The notes below the pieces were generated by a model, which worked only from the letters and a program-made list of their open reading frames with translations, was not told the DNA's origin and made no database searches. Shown piece by piece: positions 15,722-24,315 of a stretch of 43,243 bases of DNA. The first letter of the stretch is position 1, and each line of letters starts with the position of its first letter. The stretch is from Bacillota bacterium. Its GTDB lineage: Bacteria; Bacillota; Clostridia; Christensenellales; SZUA-584. The stretch lies in NCBI GenBank assembly GCA_023460085.1, contig JAEWRI010000019.1:1-43243 (forward strand), written 5' to 3'. Position numbers and translations under genes: made by a program.

Positions 15722-15907
15722 TTACCAGCTCGCTTTTCTCACACCGGGGATCTCACCCTTGTACGCGAGCTCCCTGAAGCAGATGCGGCAGATGCCGTAC
15801 TTGCGCAGCACCGCATGCGGTCTTCCGCATATGCTGCACCGCGTATAATTGCGCGTGGAGAACTTGGAACCTCTCTGCTGCTTGTTGATCATCGATTTCT
15901 TTGCCAC
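15722..15907 (-). CDS. rpsN: 30S ribosomal protein S14, type Z
   Basis: The 61-residue zinc form, with ligands C24, C27, C40 and C43 (CSIC...CRIC). GTG start at 15905-15907 after GGAGGAAAA. The zinc-free long form is not in the window. Confidence 0.96.
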   Translation of the reverse strand: MAKKSMINKQQRGSKFSTRNYTRCSICGRPHAVLRKYGICRICFRELAYKGEIPGVRKASW

Positions 15908-15924
15908 TTTGCTTTTCCTCCAGT

Positions 15925-16464
15925 TTAACGCTTGAAGGGCATGCCGAGCAAACTCAGCAGCTCTCTGGCTTCCTCGTCGGTTTCAGCCGTCGTCACAATA
16001 ATGATATCCATGCCGCGGATCTTATCCACGTTGTCGTAGACGATTTCCGGAAAGACCAACTGCTCCTTCAGACCCATCGCAAAATTGCCTCTGCCATCGA
16101 AGGATGTGGCCGACACGCCCCTGAAGTCTCTCACGCGCGGCAGCGCAACGCTCATCAGCCTGTCTGCAAACTCGTACATGCGGGCTCCGCGCAGTGTTAC
16201 CTTCGCGCCCACCTTCATGCCTTCACGCACCTTAAAGTTGGCGACGCTCTTCTTGGCCTTCGTAACGATGGGGCGCTGGCCCGAAATCGTCGCGAGATCC
16301 GCCACAGCCGCGTCGAGGCTCTTGGGGTTATCCTTCGTGTCGCCAAGGCCCATGTTGATGACAATCTTCTCGAGTCTGGGCACCTGCATCACGTTCTTGT
16401 AGCTGAACTTCTTCATGAGCGCGGGCACGACATCGCTCACATACGTATCCTTTAATCTGGGCAT
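15925..16464 (-). CDS. rplE: 50S ribosomal protein L5
   Basis: A 179-residue 5S rRNA binder at the central protuberance that contacts P-site tRNA. It starts MPRLKDTYVSDVVPALMKKF, and PRVRDFRGVSATSFDGRGN is the hallmark region. ATG 16464 has GGAGG upstream. Confidence 0.96.
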   Translation of the reverse strand: MPRLKDTYVSDVVPALMKKFSYKNVMQVPRLEKIVINMGLGDTKDNPKSLDAAVADLATISGQRPIVTKAKKSVANFKVREGMKVGAKVTLRGARMYEFADRLMSVALPRVRDFRGVSATSFDGRGNFAMGLKEQLVFPEIVYDNVDKIRGMDIIIVTTAETDEEARELLSLLGMPFKR

Positions 16465-16478
16465 TTGTCTTTCCTCCC

Positions 16479-16802
16479 TCACTTGTCGAGCGGCTCGCCG
16501 CACTTCTTGCACACGCGAACCTTGTTGCCGCCCGGCAGCAGCTTGAACCCAAGGCGTGTCGCCTTGCCGCACTTAGAGCAGACGAGCATCACCTTGCTGG
16601 CGTATATAGGCGCCTCCTGATGCACGATGCCGCCCGGCTTGCCCTGGCCCTTGGGCTTCTCGTGCTTCGTCACGATGTTCACCTTTTCGACGACGACCTT
16701 ACCGCTGGACGGTTCCGCAATCAGGACCTTGCCCTTCTTGCCCTTGTCCTTGCCGGAGATCACGACGACCTTGTCTTCCTTTTTGATATTCATCTTCGCC
16801 AT
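16479..16802 (-). CDS. rplX: 50S ribosomal protein L24
   Basis: A 107-residue assembly initiator. The N-terminal KOW motif (KVVVISGKDKGKKGKV) is followed by a C-terminal zinc-ribbon-like pair, CSKC and CKKC. Confidence 0.96.
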   Translation of the reverse strand: MAKMNIKKEDKVVVISGKDKGKKGKVLIAEPSSGKVVVEKVNIVTKHEKPKGQGKPGGIVHQEAPIYASKVMLVCSKCGKATRLGFKLLPGGNKVRVCKKCGEPLDK

Positions 16803-16817
16803 TTTGCTTCCGCCTTC

Positions 16818-17186
16818 CTACAGCACTTCGGGCGCAAGCGAGACGATTTTCATGTATTCCTTCTCGCGGAGCTCCCGTGCTACGGGTCCGAATATACGCG
16901 TGCCTCTCGGCTGCTTCTGTGTATCGATAATCACGGCCGCGTTGTCGTCAAAGCGGATGTAGCTGCCGTCCTTGCGCTTTACGCCGTAAACGCTGCGCAC
17001 GATAACGGCACGGACAACGTCCTTCTTCTTCACGACGCCGCCCGGCGCCGCCGTCTTCACCGCAGCGATGATCACGTCGCCGATATTCGCCGTCACCCGT
17101 TTGGAACCGCCGAGTACCTTGATGCACTGTATTTCCTTGGCGCCCGAATTGTCGGCCACCTTCAGGCGCGTCTGGGCCTGTATCAT
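16818..17186 (-). CDS. rplN: 50S ribosomal protein L14
   Basis: A 122-residue intersubunit protein that contacts L19 and is the docking site of silencing factor RsfS. It starts MIQAQTRLKVADNSGAKEIQ, and the C-terminal RIFGPVARELREKEYMKI is intact. Confidence 0.97.
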   Translation of the reverse strand: MIQAQTRLKVADNSGAKEIQCIKVLGGSKRVTANIGDVIIAAVKTAAPGGVVKKKDVVRAVIVRSVYGVKRKDGSYIRFDDNAAVIIDTQKQPRGTRIFGPVARELREKEYMKIVSLAPEVL

Positions 17187-17212
17187 AGCTAACGCCTCCT
17201 ATAATTTCAAGA

Positions 17213-17470
17213 CTACTTAGCGGCTTCGATAACCTCTACGAGTCTCCATCTCTTGTCCTTGCTCAGCGGGCGCGTCTCAACGATTTCGACCTTGTCGCCA
17301 ACCTTGGCTACGTTCTCTTCGTCATGCGCCTTATACTTCTTGGTCATCGTCACCGTTTTGCCATAAAGGGGATGCTTGGCCTTGCGGACAATGGCGACCA
17401 CGATGGTCTTATCCATCTTGTCGCTGACGACGATACCCACTCTCGATTTGCGAATTCCTCTCTCTGCCAT
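17213..17470 (-). CDS. rpsQ: 30S ribosomal protein S17
   Basis: An 85-residue OB-fold 16S rRNA binder. It has GIVVSDKMDKTIVVAIVR and KVGDKVEIVETRPLSKDKRW. Confidence 0.97.
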   Translation of the reverse strand: MAERGIRKSRVGIVVSDKMDKTIVVAIVRKAKHPLYGKTVTMTKKYKAHDEENVAKVGDKVEIVETRPLSKDKRWRLVEVIEAAK

Positions 17471-17481
17471 CGCTTAACTCC

Positions 17482-17685
17482 TTAGTTCTGCGCTGCTTTG
17501 AGCTCGCGCTCGCGCAGTATCGTCTTCACCCGGGCGATGTCCTTTTTGGTGCTGTTTATCACCATGACGTTGCCGAGCTGGCCCGTTGCGTTCTGAAAAC
17601 GCAGGTTAAAGAGCTCCTGCTTCAGATCCTTCAGCTTCAGCGACAGCTCGTCACTGCTCATCTCATGCAGCTTACTCGCCTTCAT
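17482..17685 (-). CDS. rpmC: 50S ribosomal protein L29
   Basis: A two-helix protein at the tunnel exit, 67 residues from ATG 17685 (MKASKLHEMSSDEL). An alternative ATG at 17697 adds MVSR and has AAGGA 4 bases upstream; family N-termini favour 17685. Either start lies inside the end of rplP. Confidence 0.93.
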   Translation of the reverse strand: MKASKLHEMSSDELSLKLKDLKQELFNLRFQNATGQLGNVMVINSTKKDIARVKTILRERELKAAQN

Positions 17686-18181
17686 CCTGCTCACCATCCG
17701 TTCCTTCTTCGGCGACGCTCTCCGCCTCCGTCTTTTCCTTGAAGCTCATGTGCGAGAATGCCTCGGCATCAAAAGCCTCGTTTTTGACCACTTTGCACTT
17801 GATGGGCAGCTTATATGCTGCGAGGCGAAGCGCCTCGTGTGCGATCTCTTCCGTGACACCCGCGATCTCAAACATCACGCGGCCCGGCTTCACAACGGCA
17901 ACCCAGTATTCCGGGGAACCTTTGCCGGAGCCCATGCGCGTCTCTGCCGGTTTTTCCGTTACCGGCTTATGCGGGAAGATCTTGATCCAGACGTGCCCGC
18001 CGCGCTTGATGTATCTTGTCATCGCGATACGAGCCGCCTCAATCTGGTTGCTCGTAATCCACGCGGGCTGCGTAGCCATCAGACCATATTCGCCGTAGGT
18101 CACCTGGTTGCCCTTCATGGCCCGGCCCTTCATGCGGCCACGATGGACTCTCCTGCGCTTAACCCTTTTTGGCATTAACAT
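17672..18181 (-). CDS. rplP: 50S ribosomal protein L16 with acidic tail
   Basis: Binds near the A-site tRNA elbow and is needed for peptidyl transfer. The core is PKRVKRRRVHRGRMKG to LPIKCKVVKNEA. At 169 residues it is about 25 longer than usual L16; the extra end is acidic (KTEAESVAEEGTDGEQDEGE) and overlaps rpmC. ATG 18181 lies 8 bases after AAGGAGG; a second ATG at 18175 matches the usual MPKR start. The gene begins inside rpsC. Confidence 0.95.
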   Translation of the reverse strand: MLMPKRVKRRRVHRGRMKGRAMKGNQVTYGEYGLMATQPAWITSNQIEAARIAMTRYIKRGGHVWIKIFPHKPVTEKPAETRMGSGKGSPEYWVAVVKPGRVMFEIAGVTEEIAHEALRLAAYKLPIKCKVVKNEAFDAEAFSHMSFKEKTEAESVAEEGTDGEQDEGE

Positions 18182-18857
18182 TTTTGCTGCCTCCTTCCGC
18201 GGGCGCCTTGAACTTATCTCTCAAGGGGTTCCCAAGTATTTCGCCCTTGTATATCCAGACCTTGCAGCCAATCTTGCCGTAGGTCGTGTCGGCTTCCGCG
18301 AAGCCGTAGTCGATGTCCGCTCTGATGGTCTGCAGCGGAATCGAACCTTCATGGTATTTCTCACTTCTCGCGATCTCCGCGCCGTTCAATCTTCCAGCGC
18401 ACAGCACCTTGATTCCGAGTGCTCCGCCCTTCATCGCACGGCCGAGGGACTGCTTCATGGCGCGGCGGAAGGAGATGCGGCGTTCCATCTGCTGCGTGAT
18501 GCTCTCGGCAACAAGCTGCGCTTCGATGTCGGGTCGCTTTATCTCGATGATGTTGAGCACCACCGCTTTGCCCGTCTGCTTTGACAGCTTCGCCTTCAGC
18601 ACTTCGACGCCCTGGCCGCCCTTGCCGATAACGATGCCCGGCTTCGCGCAATGAACGCTGACCGTCAGCTTGTTTGCGGCGCGCTCGGTCTCTATCTTGG
18701 CGACGCCTGCGGCATAGAGCTCTTTCTTGAGCTGTTTGCGAATCACGTTATCTTCCTTGATGTTGGCAGCAAATTCGCCTTTCCGGGCGAACCAGCGCGC
18801 ATTCCAATCCTTGATCACGCCGACGCGCATGCCATGCGGGTTAACTTTCTGACCCAT
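18159..18857 (-). CDS. rpsC: 30S ribosomal protein S3
   Basis: A 232-residue protein lining the mRNA entry channel. It has a KH domain with the GxxG loop (VIGKGGQGVE) and the C-domain (GALGIKVLCAGRLNGAEIAR). It overlaps the rplP start by 23 bases. Confidence 0.97.
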   Translation of the reverse strand: MGQKVNPHGMRVGVIKDWNARWFARKGEFAANIKEDNVIRKQLKKELYAAGVAKIETERAANKLTVSVHCAKPGIVIGKGGQGVEVLKAKLSKQTGKAVVLNIIEIKRPDIEAQLVAESITQQMERRISFRRAMKQSLGRAMKGGALGIKVLCAGRLNGAEIARSEKYHEGSIPLQTIRADIDYGFAEADTTYGKIGCKVWIYKGEILGNPLRDKFKAPAEGGSKNVNAKKG

Positions 18858-18860
18858 CGC

Positions 18861-19259
18861 TTAAGATTCCTCCTTGACTGCACTGTCCAGAATGATGGTG
18901 ATATGGCTCGACCGTTTGCGAATCCGGAAAGCCTTGCCGTGGTCCATCGGCCGAAAGCGCCGAAGCGTCGGCCCCTGGCCCGCAAATACTTCCGCCACGA
19001 TGAGGTCGTCCCGGAGCAGTCCCTGGTTGTTCTCCGCGTTCGCAATCGCGCTGTTCAGAAGCTTCTCTACCACCGGGCTGGCCGCCTTGGGTGTACCTTT
19101 CAGTATGGCGATCGCATCCGTAACCTTCTTGCCGCGGATCAGATCTATCACAATCTTGACCTTGCTGGCCGAAATGCGCACATACTTTACCTTCGCGCAC
19201 GGCCGCTTGTCTTTCTCCTGCTGCCTTGCTTTCGCTTTTTCTCTCTGACGAGTTGCCAT
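18861..19259 (-). CDS. rplV: 50S ribosomal protein L22
   Basis: A 132-residue protein whose beta hairpin lines the exit tunnel (FAGQGPTLRRFRPMDHGKAF region). A Lys/Gln/Arg-rich N-terminal extension of about 20 residues precedes the core (VKYVRISASKVKIVIDLIRG). Confidence 0.97.
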   Translation of the reverse strand: MATRQREKAKARQQEKDKRPCAKVKYVRISASKVKIVIDLIRGKKVTDAIAILKGTPKAASPVVEKLLNSAIANAENNQGLLRDDLIVAEVFAGQGPTLRRFRPMDHGKAFRIRKRSSHITIILDSAVKEES

Positions 19260-19278
19260 TTTCTACTCCTCTCCGGGC

Positions 19279-19557
19279 CTACTTCGAGCCGGTCTTTTTG
19301 TCGCCCGCGTGCCCGCGGAAGGTTCTCGTCGGCGAAAACTCGCCCAGCTTATGCCCTACCATATCTTCCGTCATGTATACGGGCACGAACTTCTTTCCGT
19401 CGTGGACGGCTACGGTGTGGCCCACCATGTCGGGGAATATCGTGGAAGACCTCGACCAGGTCTTAAGCACCTTCTTCTCGTTCTTCTCGTTCATCTGCTG
19501 CACTCTCGCCAGCAGCTTCGGATCCACGAAAGGTCCTTTTTTAACCGATCTGCTCAT
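19279..19557 (-). CDS. rpsS: 30S ribosomal protein S19
   Basis: A 92-residue head protein paired with S13. It begins MSRSVKKGPFVDPKLL and has HKLGEFSPTRTFRGHAGDKK. Confidence 0.97.
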   Translation of the reverse strand: MSRSVKKGPFVDPKLLARVQQMNEKNEKKVLKTWSRSSTIFPDMVGHTVAVHDGKKFVPVYMTEDMVGHKLGEFSPTRTFRGHAGDKKTGSK

Positions 19558-19572
19558 ATCCTTCTCCTTATC

Positions 19573-20403
19573 CTACTTGTTCCTGCGCCGTACGATATAC
19601 TTATCCGAAGCGTTCTTCTTCTTCCTCGTCTTGTAGCCCAGGGTCGGTTTGCCCCACGGAGTTACCGGGCCGGGACGGCCGATAGGCGCCTTGCCTTCGC
19701 CGCCGCCGTGCGGATGGTCTACCGGGTTCATGACGGAGCCGCGAACCGTCGGGCGGATGCCCATGTGGCGCTTGCGGCCCGCTTTGCCGATGCTGACGTT
19801 CTCCTGGTCGATGTTGCCGACCTGGCCGATGGTCGCCTTGGCGTTCTGCAGTATCATGCGGACTTCGCCGGAGGGCAGGCGAACCTGCGCATAGGCGCCT
19901 TCCTTGGCCATGAGCTGCGCTGCGTTGCCCGCGCTGCGCACCAGCTGACCGCCCTTGCCGGGTTTAAGCTCGACGTTGTGAATCAGCGTGCCGAGCGGGA
20001 TATCCTTTAAGTAGAGCGCATTGCCCGGCTTGATGTCCGCGCCGACGCCCGACATAATGGCGTCGCCCACGTTCATGCCGTAGGGGGCCAGAATGTAGCG
20101 TTTCTCGCCGTCTGCGTACTGCAGCAGCGCGATGTGAGCCGTGCGGTTCGGGTCGTATTCGATCGTGACAACCTTGGCCGGCACGCCGTCCTTGTTGCGC
20201 TTGAAATCGATAACGCGATACTTCTGCCTGTTGCCGCCGCCCTGATGGCGGACGGTGATGCGCCCGTATACGTTGCGGCCCGCGTTCTTCTTAAGAGGCT
20301 CGAGCAGCGACTTTTCCGGCGTTGTGCAGGTGATCTCTTCGAATGCGGAGACCGTCATGCCGCGGCGGCCCGGTGAAGTCGGTTTGTAAATCTTGATGGC
20401 CAT
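19573..20403 (-). CDS. rplB: 50S ribosomal protein L2
   Basis: A 276-residue protein needed for subunit joining and peptidyl transfer. The conserved loop NPVDHPHGGGEGKAPIGR carries the functionally important histidine. It lies 18 bases before rplW in the gene order. Confidence 0.97.
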   Translation of the reverse strand: MAIKIYKPTSPGRRGMTVSAFEEITCTTPEKSLLEPLKKNAGRNVYGRITVRHQGGGNRQKYRVIDFKRNKDGVPAKVVTIEYDPNRTAHIALLQYADGEKRYILAPYGMNVGDAIMSGVGADIKPGNALYLKDIPLGTLIHNVELKPGKGGQLVRSAGNAAQLMAKEGAYAQVRLPSGEVRMILQNAKATIGQVGNIDQENVSIGKAGRKRHMGIRPTVRGSVMNPVDHPHGGGEGKAPIGRPGPVTPWGKPTLGYKTRKKKNASDKYIVRRRNK

Positions 20404-20420
20404 AATTTCTCCTCCTTAGG

Positions 20421-20714
20421 CTACTGCGACAGCGAATCGAAGAACTCGATGGACTTTGACGCCTTGGTCAGCGTAACGAAAGCCTTCTTGGTGGACGGCC
20501 TCCGGCCACTGTGATACCCCTGCCGCTTCAGCTTGCCTTCGCTGCGCAGCGTGTTCACCTTGGAAACCTTGACGCCGAATATTTCCTCGACAGCTTTGCC
20601 GATTTGCGTGCGATTCGCTTTAGGGTTGACGATAAATGTGTACTTCTTGGCCGCGATATCGTCGTAGCTCTTCTCGGTGAGCACCGGCTTTAATATGATG
20701 TCTCTCGCTTCCAT
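20421..20714 (-). CDS. rplW: 50S ribosomal protein L23
   Basis: A 97-residue tunnel-exit protein, the docking point for trigger factor and SRP. It has ILKPVLTEKSYDDIAAKKYTF-like sequence at the start and RPSTKKAFVTL at the end. The ATG shares one base with the rplD stop (TAATG). Confidence 0.97.
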   Translation of the reverse strand: MEARDIILKPVLTEKSYDDIAAKKYTFIVNPKANRTQIGKAVEEIFGVKVSKVNTLRSEGKLKRQGYHSGRRPSTKKAFVTLTKASKSIEFFDSLSQ

Positions 20715-21334
20715 TACGCAAAAACCTCCTCGACCTTTTTCACGGCGTCCTGCGTAATCACGAGCTTGGTGTAATTCAGCAGATCGTAAACGTTGATGCA
20801 GTCTGCCGGAAGCGTCTTGACGCCCGGGATGTTACTCGCTGCGCGAACGACCTTCTCGTCTGCCGCGCTGGTGACAACAAGCGCCTTGGTGGCATCGAAC
20901 TTATTGAGTATGCCCGCCATCAGCTTCGTCTTGGGCGCGTCCAGACTGAGTCCGTCCAGCACGATGATGTCGTTGTCGGCTACCTTCATCGAAAGCGCGC
21001 TCTTCAGCGCAAGCCTTTTGACTTTTTTGTTGACCTTCTGGGTATAATCGCGCGGCTTCACCGCGAATACCATGCCGCCTTTTCTCCAAACCGGGCTGCG
21101 CGAGCTGCCGGCCCTTGCGCGGCCGGTGCCCTTCTGGCGATACGGTTTGATGCCGCCGCCGCTGACTTCCGCGCGCGTCAGCGCGCTCTGCGTGCCCTGG
21201 CGTCTGCCCGCCAACTGCGCCACAACGACCTGATGCATTACGGCTTCGTTGACTTCCACGCCGAAGATTTCATCCTTCAGCTCTATGGTGCCGGCTTCGG
21301 TACCGTCCGTCTTATATAAAGATACTTTGGGCAT
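20714..21334 (-). CDS. rplD: 50S ribosomal protein L4
   Basis: A 206-residue protein whose loop (KPYRQKGTGRARAGSSRSP) reaches the exit tunnel. In several bacteria L4 also represses the S10 operon by binding its leader. ATG 21334 is preferred to GTG 21343, which lies too close to GGGAA. Confidence 0.96.
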   Translation of the reverse strand: MPKVSLYKTDGTEAGTIELKDEIFGVEVNEAVMHQVVVAQLAGRRQGTQSALTRAEVSGGGIKPYRQKGTGRARAGSSRSPVWRKGGMVFAVKPRDYTQKVNKKVKRLALKSALSMKVADNDIIVLDGLSLDAPKTKLMAGILNKFDATKALVVTSAADEKVVRAASNIPGVKTLPADCINVYDLLNYTKLVITQDAVKKVEEVFA

Positions 21335-21353
21335 TCGTCTCACTTCCCTTTCT

Positions 21354-21983
21354 TTAGCTGTGCTTTACGGCCTTGGTGATGGAAAGCACCGTGCCGCGCG
21401 GGCCCGGAACCGCGCCCTTCACGAGCAGCACGTTCTTGTCCGCATCCACTTCGACGACCGTTAAGTTCTGCACCGTCACCGTTGCCGCGCCGCCATGGCC
21501 CGGCTTATGCAAGCCCTTGATCACGCGGGACGGATTGGAGGAAGCGCCGCTGCTGCCCGGGATGCGCTTGCTCTTGGAGCCGTGCGTCATCGGGCCGCGT
21601 GCCTTGCCGAAGCGCGCAATCACGCCCTGCATGCCCTTGCCCTTGGAAGTGCCCTGCACGTCCACGACATCGCCCTTTTCAAATACGTCCGCCTTGATTT
21701 CCTGTCCCAGCTCGAAGGACGAAGCATCGTCCACGCGGAACTCATGCAGGCTGCGCTTCAGCGGAGCGCCCGCCTTTTTGATGTGGCCCGCAACCGGCTT
21801 GGTGACGAGGCTCTCGCGGATATCGCCGTAACCCACCTGAATCGCATTGTAGCCGTCCGTATCGACGGTCTTCTTCTGCGTAACGACGCACGGACCCGCC
21901 TCCACGACCGTCACGGGAATCACCGTGCCGTCCGCAAGGAACACCTGCGTCATGCCAACCTTTTTACCCAAAATCGCTTTCAT
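21354..21983 (-). CDS. rplC: 50S ribosomal protein L3
   Basis: A 209-residue assembly initiator reaching the peptidyl transferase centre. It starts MKAILGKKVGMTQVFLADGT, with SKGKGMQGVIARFG and HGSKSKRIPGSSGASSNPSR in the extension. ATG 21983 has AGGGGGA upstream. Confidence 0.96.
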   Translation of the reverse strand: MKAILGKKVGMTQVFLADGTVIPVTVVEAGPCVVTQKKTVDTDGYNAIQVGYGDIRESLVTKPVAGHIKKAGAPLKRSLHEFRVDDASSFELGQEIKADVFEKGDVVDVQGTSKGKGMQGVIARFGKARGPMTHGSKSKRIPGSSGASSNPSRVIKGLHKPGHGGAATVTVQNLTVVEVDADKNVLLVKGAVPGPRGTVLSITKAVKHS

Positions 21984-21996
21984 CTGCACATCCCCC

Positions 21997-22305
21997 TTAG
22001 AGCTTGATCTCAATGTCTACGCCGGAGGGCAGATCCAGCCGCATCAAGGCGTCGGTTGTCTTCGATGTGGCTTCCAATATGTCTATCAGCCTCTTATGCG
22101 TCTTGATCTCGAACTGCTCGCGCGAGTCCTTATACTTGTGCGGCGCGCGCAGTATCGTAACGATTTCCTTCTGCGTGGGCAGCGGGATTGGCCCCGAAAC
22201 CTTAGCGCCTGTGCGCTTCGCCGTGTCGACGATCTTGCTCGCCGACTGGTCGATCAGGTTGTAATCGTAGGCTTTGAGCTTGATTCTGATCTTCTGAGTC
22301 GCCAT
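21997..22305 (-). CDS. rpsJ: 30S ribosomal protein S10 (NusE)
   Basis: A 102-residue head protein that also acts with NusB and NusG in antitermination. It has KIRIKLKAYDYNLIDQSASK and GPIPLPTQKEIVTILRAPHK. ATG 22305 has AAGGAGGAG upstream. It is the first gene of the operon. Confidence 0.97.
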   Translation of the reverse strand: MATQKIRIKLKAYDYNLIDQSASKIVDTAKRTGAKVSGPIPLPTQKEIVTILRAPHKYKDSREQFEIKTHKRLIDILEATSKTTDALMRLDLPSGVDIEIKL

Positions 22306-22496
22306 GTTTCTCCTCCTTACGCTTCGCGCCCCGTATACACTCACCCGTGTGTGTCGCGTACTTTTTTTCGCGGCTTTTTGCCGCGCGGAGCGTTGTCCTT
22401 ATGTCGGACGGGCAGTCTGCGGAAATTACCCGGAAGCGTTTTCTCCGGCAACTTCCCGCTTCGTTCTGCCGCTGCACCCTTTTTGAGCGGCACAGC
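22306..22496 (-). promoter_or_regulatory. Structured 5' leader of the S10 operon
   Basis: About 190 untranslated bases follow the predicted start. In transcript order the strand can form UGCCGCU/AGCGGCA (7 bp), a CCGG-closed loop, and CGCGGC-AAAAA-GCCGCG followed by A rather than U, so the last is not a terminator. Leaders of this kind can bind L4 or another ribosomal protein; which one is unknown here. Confidence 0.5.
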
Positions 22497-22502
22497 GTGA
22501 AG

Positions 22503-22531
22503 ATTATATAATAACGAAAAACCAAATGCAA
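22503..22531 (-). promoter_or_regulatory. Promoter of the S10-spc-alpha-ecf operon
   Basis: TTGCAT (22526-22531), 17 bases, TATAAT (22503-22508). An A/T-rich stretch lies just upstream of the -35 box, where an UP element would be. Confidence 0.85.
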
Positions 22532-22687
22532 GATTTTTTTTGTCGAAAGCGGGAATTTATCTTTGACTATCCGCATAGCATCCCTTTTCGCGCAAACACA
22601 GACATTCTACCGTATCTAAAACACGATGGCAATTAAAAAATTCCGTGTCTCAGAGTATCTCACCGCATCATTCGGTTTGCTTCTTAT

Positions 22688-22725
22688 AATTAAATGAAGC
22701 GCACCGTTTCTGACGGGCGCTTCAT
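22688..22725 (-). terminator. Terminator after the FAD oxidoreductase gene
   Basis: A long hairpin (22694-22707 with 22713-22725, one bulged A) is followed by TTTAATT on the (-) strand. The U run is imperfect. Confidence 0.65.
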
Positions 22726-22744
22726 CTTATATAATCGATTTCCG

Positions 22745-24226
22745 TTATTCAAACTTCATGCCATACCGCATGCACAGCCGCTGCGCCGCAAAGCGTCCCG
22801 ATACCGCAGCGCCCGGCAGCCCGCCCGGCGGCAGCGTCCACATGCCCGCCATCAGGAAATGATCCAGTCCTTCCAGCAGCCCTGGGAAATACCGCGGAAT
22901 GTCCTTGCCTCGCCCGCCCCAGGTCATCCAGGAACCGCGCCATGCGCCACAGTACCGCTCGTACGTCACAGGCGTCACCACATTGGTCGTTTCTACCTTT
23001 CCTTCCGCCTCGGGGAAGCGGCGCACGAGTGTGGCAATTGCGTCTTCCTCAAGTCTTTGCTTCTCCGCCTTGTAACATTTCTTATCCTCGTGAGCGGCTT
23101 TCCAGAAATCGTAGTCGCCGGGGTAGAAGCATACGATTACGGATTTGCCCTCAGGTACCATGGTTTTATCGAAACCATAGTTCAGCAATGAAATCATCGG
23201 GTCGGTTACGCCGCCCAGCACAGCCGATTCGGTGCGCATGATATTCAGCCCTCTGCCGAAATCCGGCAGCTTCGCGTCCACTCCGAGAAACACCAGCGCG
23301 CACGTGGGCGTAGTATACTGCTGCGGCTTGCTGAAAAGGTTCTCGTACAGCGGCGGCGTATACTTATCGTCCAGCATGGATTTCAGCGTGGCAAACCCGT
23401 CGGCGCAAGACACCACTTCATCCGCAAAATGCTCGCTGCCATCCGCCAGCCGGATGCCCGTAGCGCTGCCGTCCCTGACGATTATCTTCTCCACACGGGC
23501 GCGGTAATGCACCTTTCCGCCCAGCGACAGATACTTCTTTTCCATACGCAGCGCCAGCTTGCGGGAACCGCCCTCCGGAAAACCGCAGTCGCCGTCGTTC
23601 ATGCCCGCAAGCGTAGTAATAAGCGCCAGCGAGGTGTTTTCCCCCGGAATGGTGGCCAGTATCGCGCGCCTCAGCAGCGGGTTTTGAAACCGCTCTGCCA
23701 ATCCGCGCATCGAAAGCGTTTGATAGCCCGACATCTTCATGATGCCCTTAAAGTTCTTCGCGGCAAACTTAAGGCCATCCTTGCCGGTCATCATATCCAT
23801 GGGTTTATCCATGGGCATGCCGAAATCCCCCAGCTCACGAATCGCGGCACAGAGCTTCCTTATCTCTTTTCTGTCCTCCGGGGCAACCTCCAGCAGGTGC
23901 TTTTCCAGCCTGTCCGCATGGGTATAGAAGGTCACGTTCCCGCCGTCCTCCTCATGCCGCACAAAAGCATCGTGATGAATGATACGTACAGAATCATCCA
24001 GTGCGCCGGTGTCACGCCATACCTGGTTGAGCGATGTGCCCGGTTTGGATCCTACCAGCCAGTGAATACACCCGTCAAAGTGGTATTCGCCCCGGTCCCA
24101 GCCGGTGCATTCGCCGCCCGGCAGTGTATGCATCTCAAACATCTCCGTTTCAAACCCGGCGCGCTGCAGGTAAACGCCGCACGTCATTCCGGCAATTCCG
24201 GCTCCCACGATAATCACTTTTTTCAT
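22745..24226 (-). CDS. CrtI/phytoene desaturase-like FAD oxidoreductase
   Basis: A 493-residue flavoprotein. The N-terminal dinucleotide fold has GAGIAGMTCG (8-17), then LPGGECTGWDRGEYHFDGC, which is the desaturase/isomerase-family pattern. The C-terminal FAD motif is PPGGLPGAAVSGRFAAQ. The family includes phytoene desaturases, carotenoid isomerases and retinol saturase. No carotenoid genes lie nearby, so the substrate is open; a lipid-like alkene is a guess. ATG 24226 has GGAGG 6 bases upstream. The gene follows the TetR gene by 89 bases on the same strand, so that regulator likely controls it. Confidence 0.82.
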   Translation of the reverse strand: MKKVIIVGAGIAGMTCGVYLQRAGFETEMFEMHTLPGGECTGWDRGEYHFDGCIHWLVGSKPGTSLNQVWRDTGALDDSVRIIHHDAFVRHEEDGGNVTFYTHADRLEKHLLEVAPEDRKEIRKLCAAIRELGDFGMPMDKPMDMMTGKDGLKFAAKNFKGIMKMSGYQTLSMRGLAERFQNPLLRRAILATIPGENTSLALITTLAGMNDGDCGFPEGGSRKLALRMEKKYLSLGGKVHYRARVEKIIVRDGSATGIRLADGSEHFADEVVSCADGFATLKSMLDDKYTPPLYENLFSKPQQYTTPTCALVFLGVDAKLPDFGRGLNIMRTESAVLGGVTDPMISLLNYGFDKTMVPEGKSVIVCFYPGDYDFWKAAHEDKKCYKAEKQRLEEDAIATLVRRFPEAEGKVETTNVVTPVTYERYCGAWRGSWMTWGGRGKDIPRYFPGLLEGLDHFLMAGMWTLPPGGLPGAAVSGRFAAQRLCMRYGMKFE

Positions 24227-24315
24227 ATAAGCCTCCAAAAAATTTTCATGCTAATTTCAGCTCCCTGCTACGCGCTCTTTCGGGAGTCAGATTCTCATTG
24301 GTTTTACTGCGGTGG

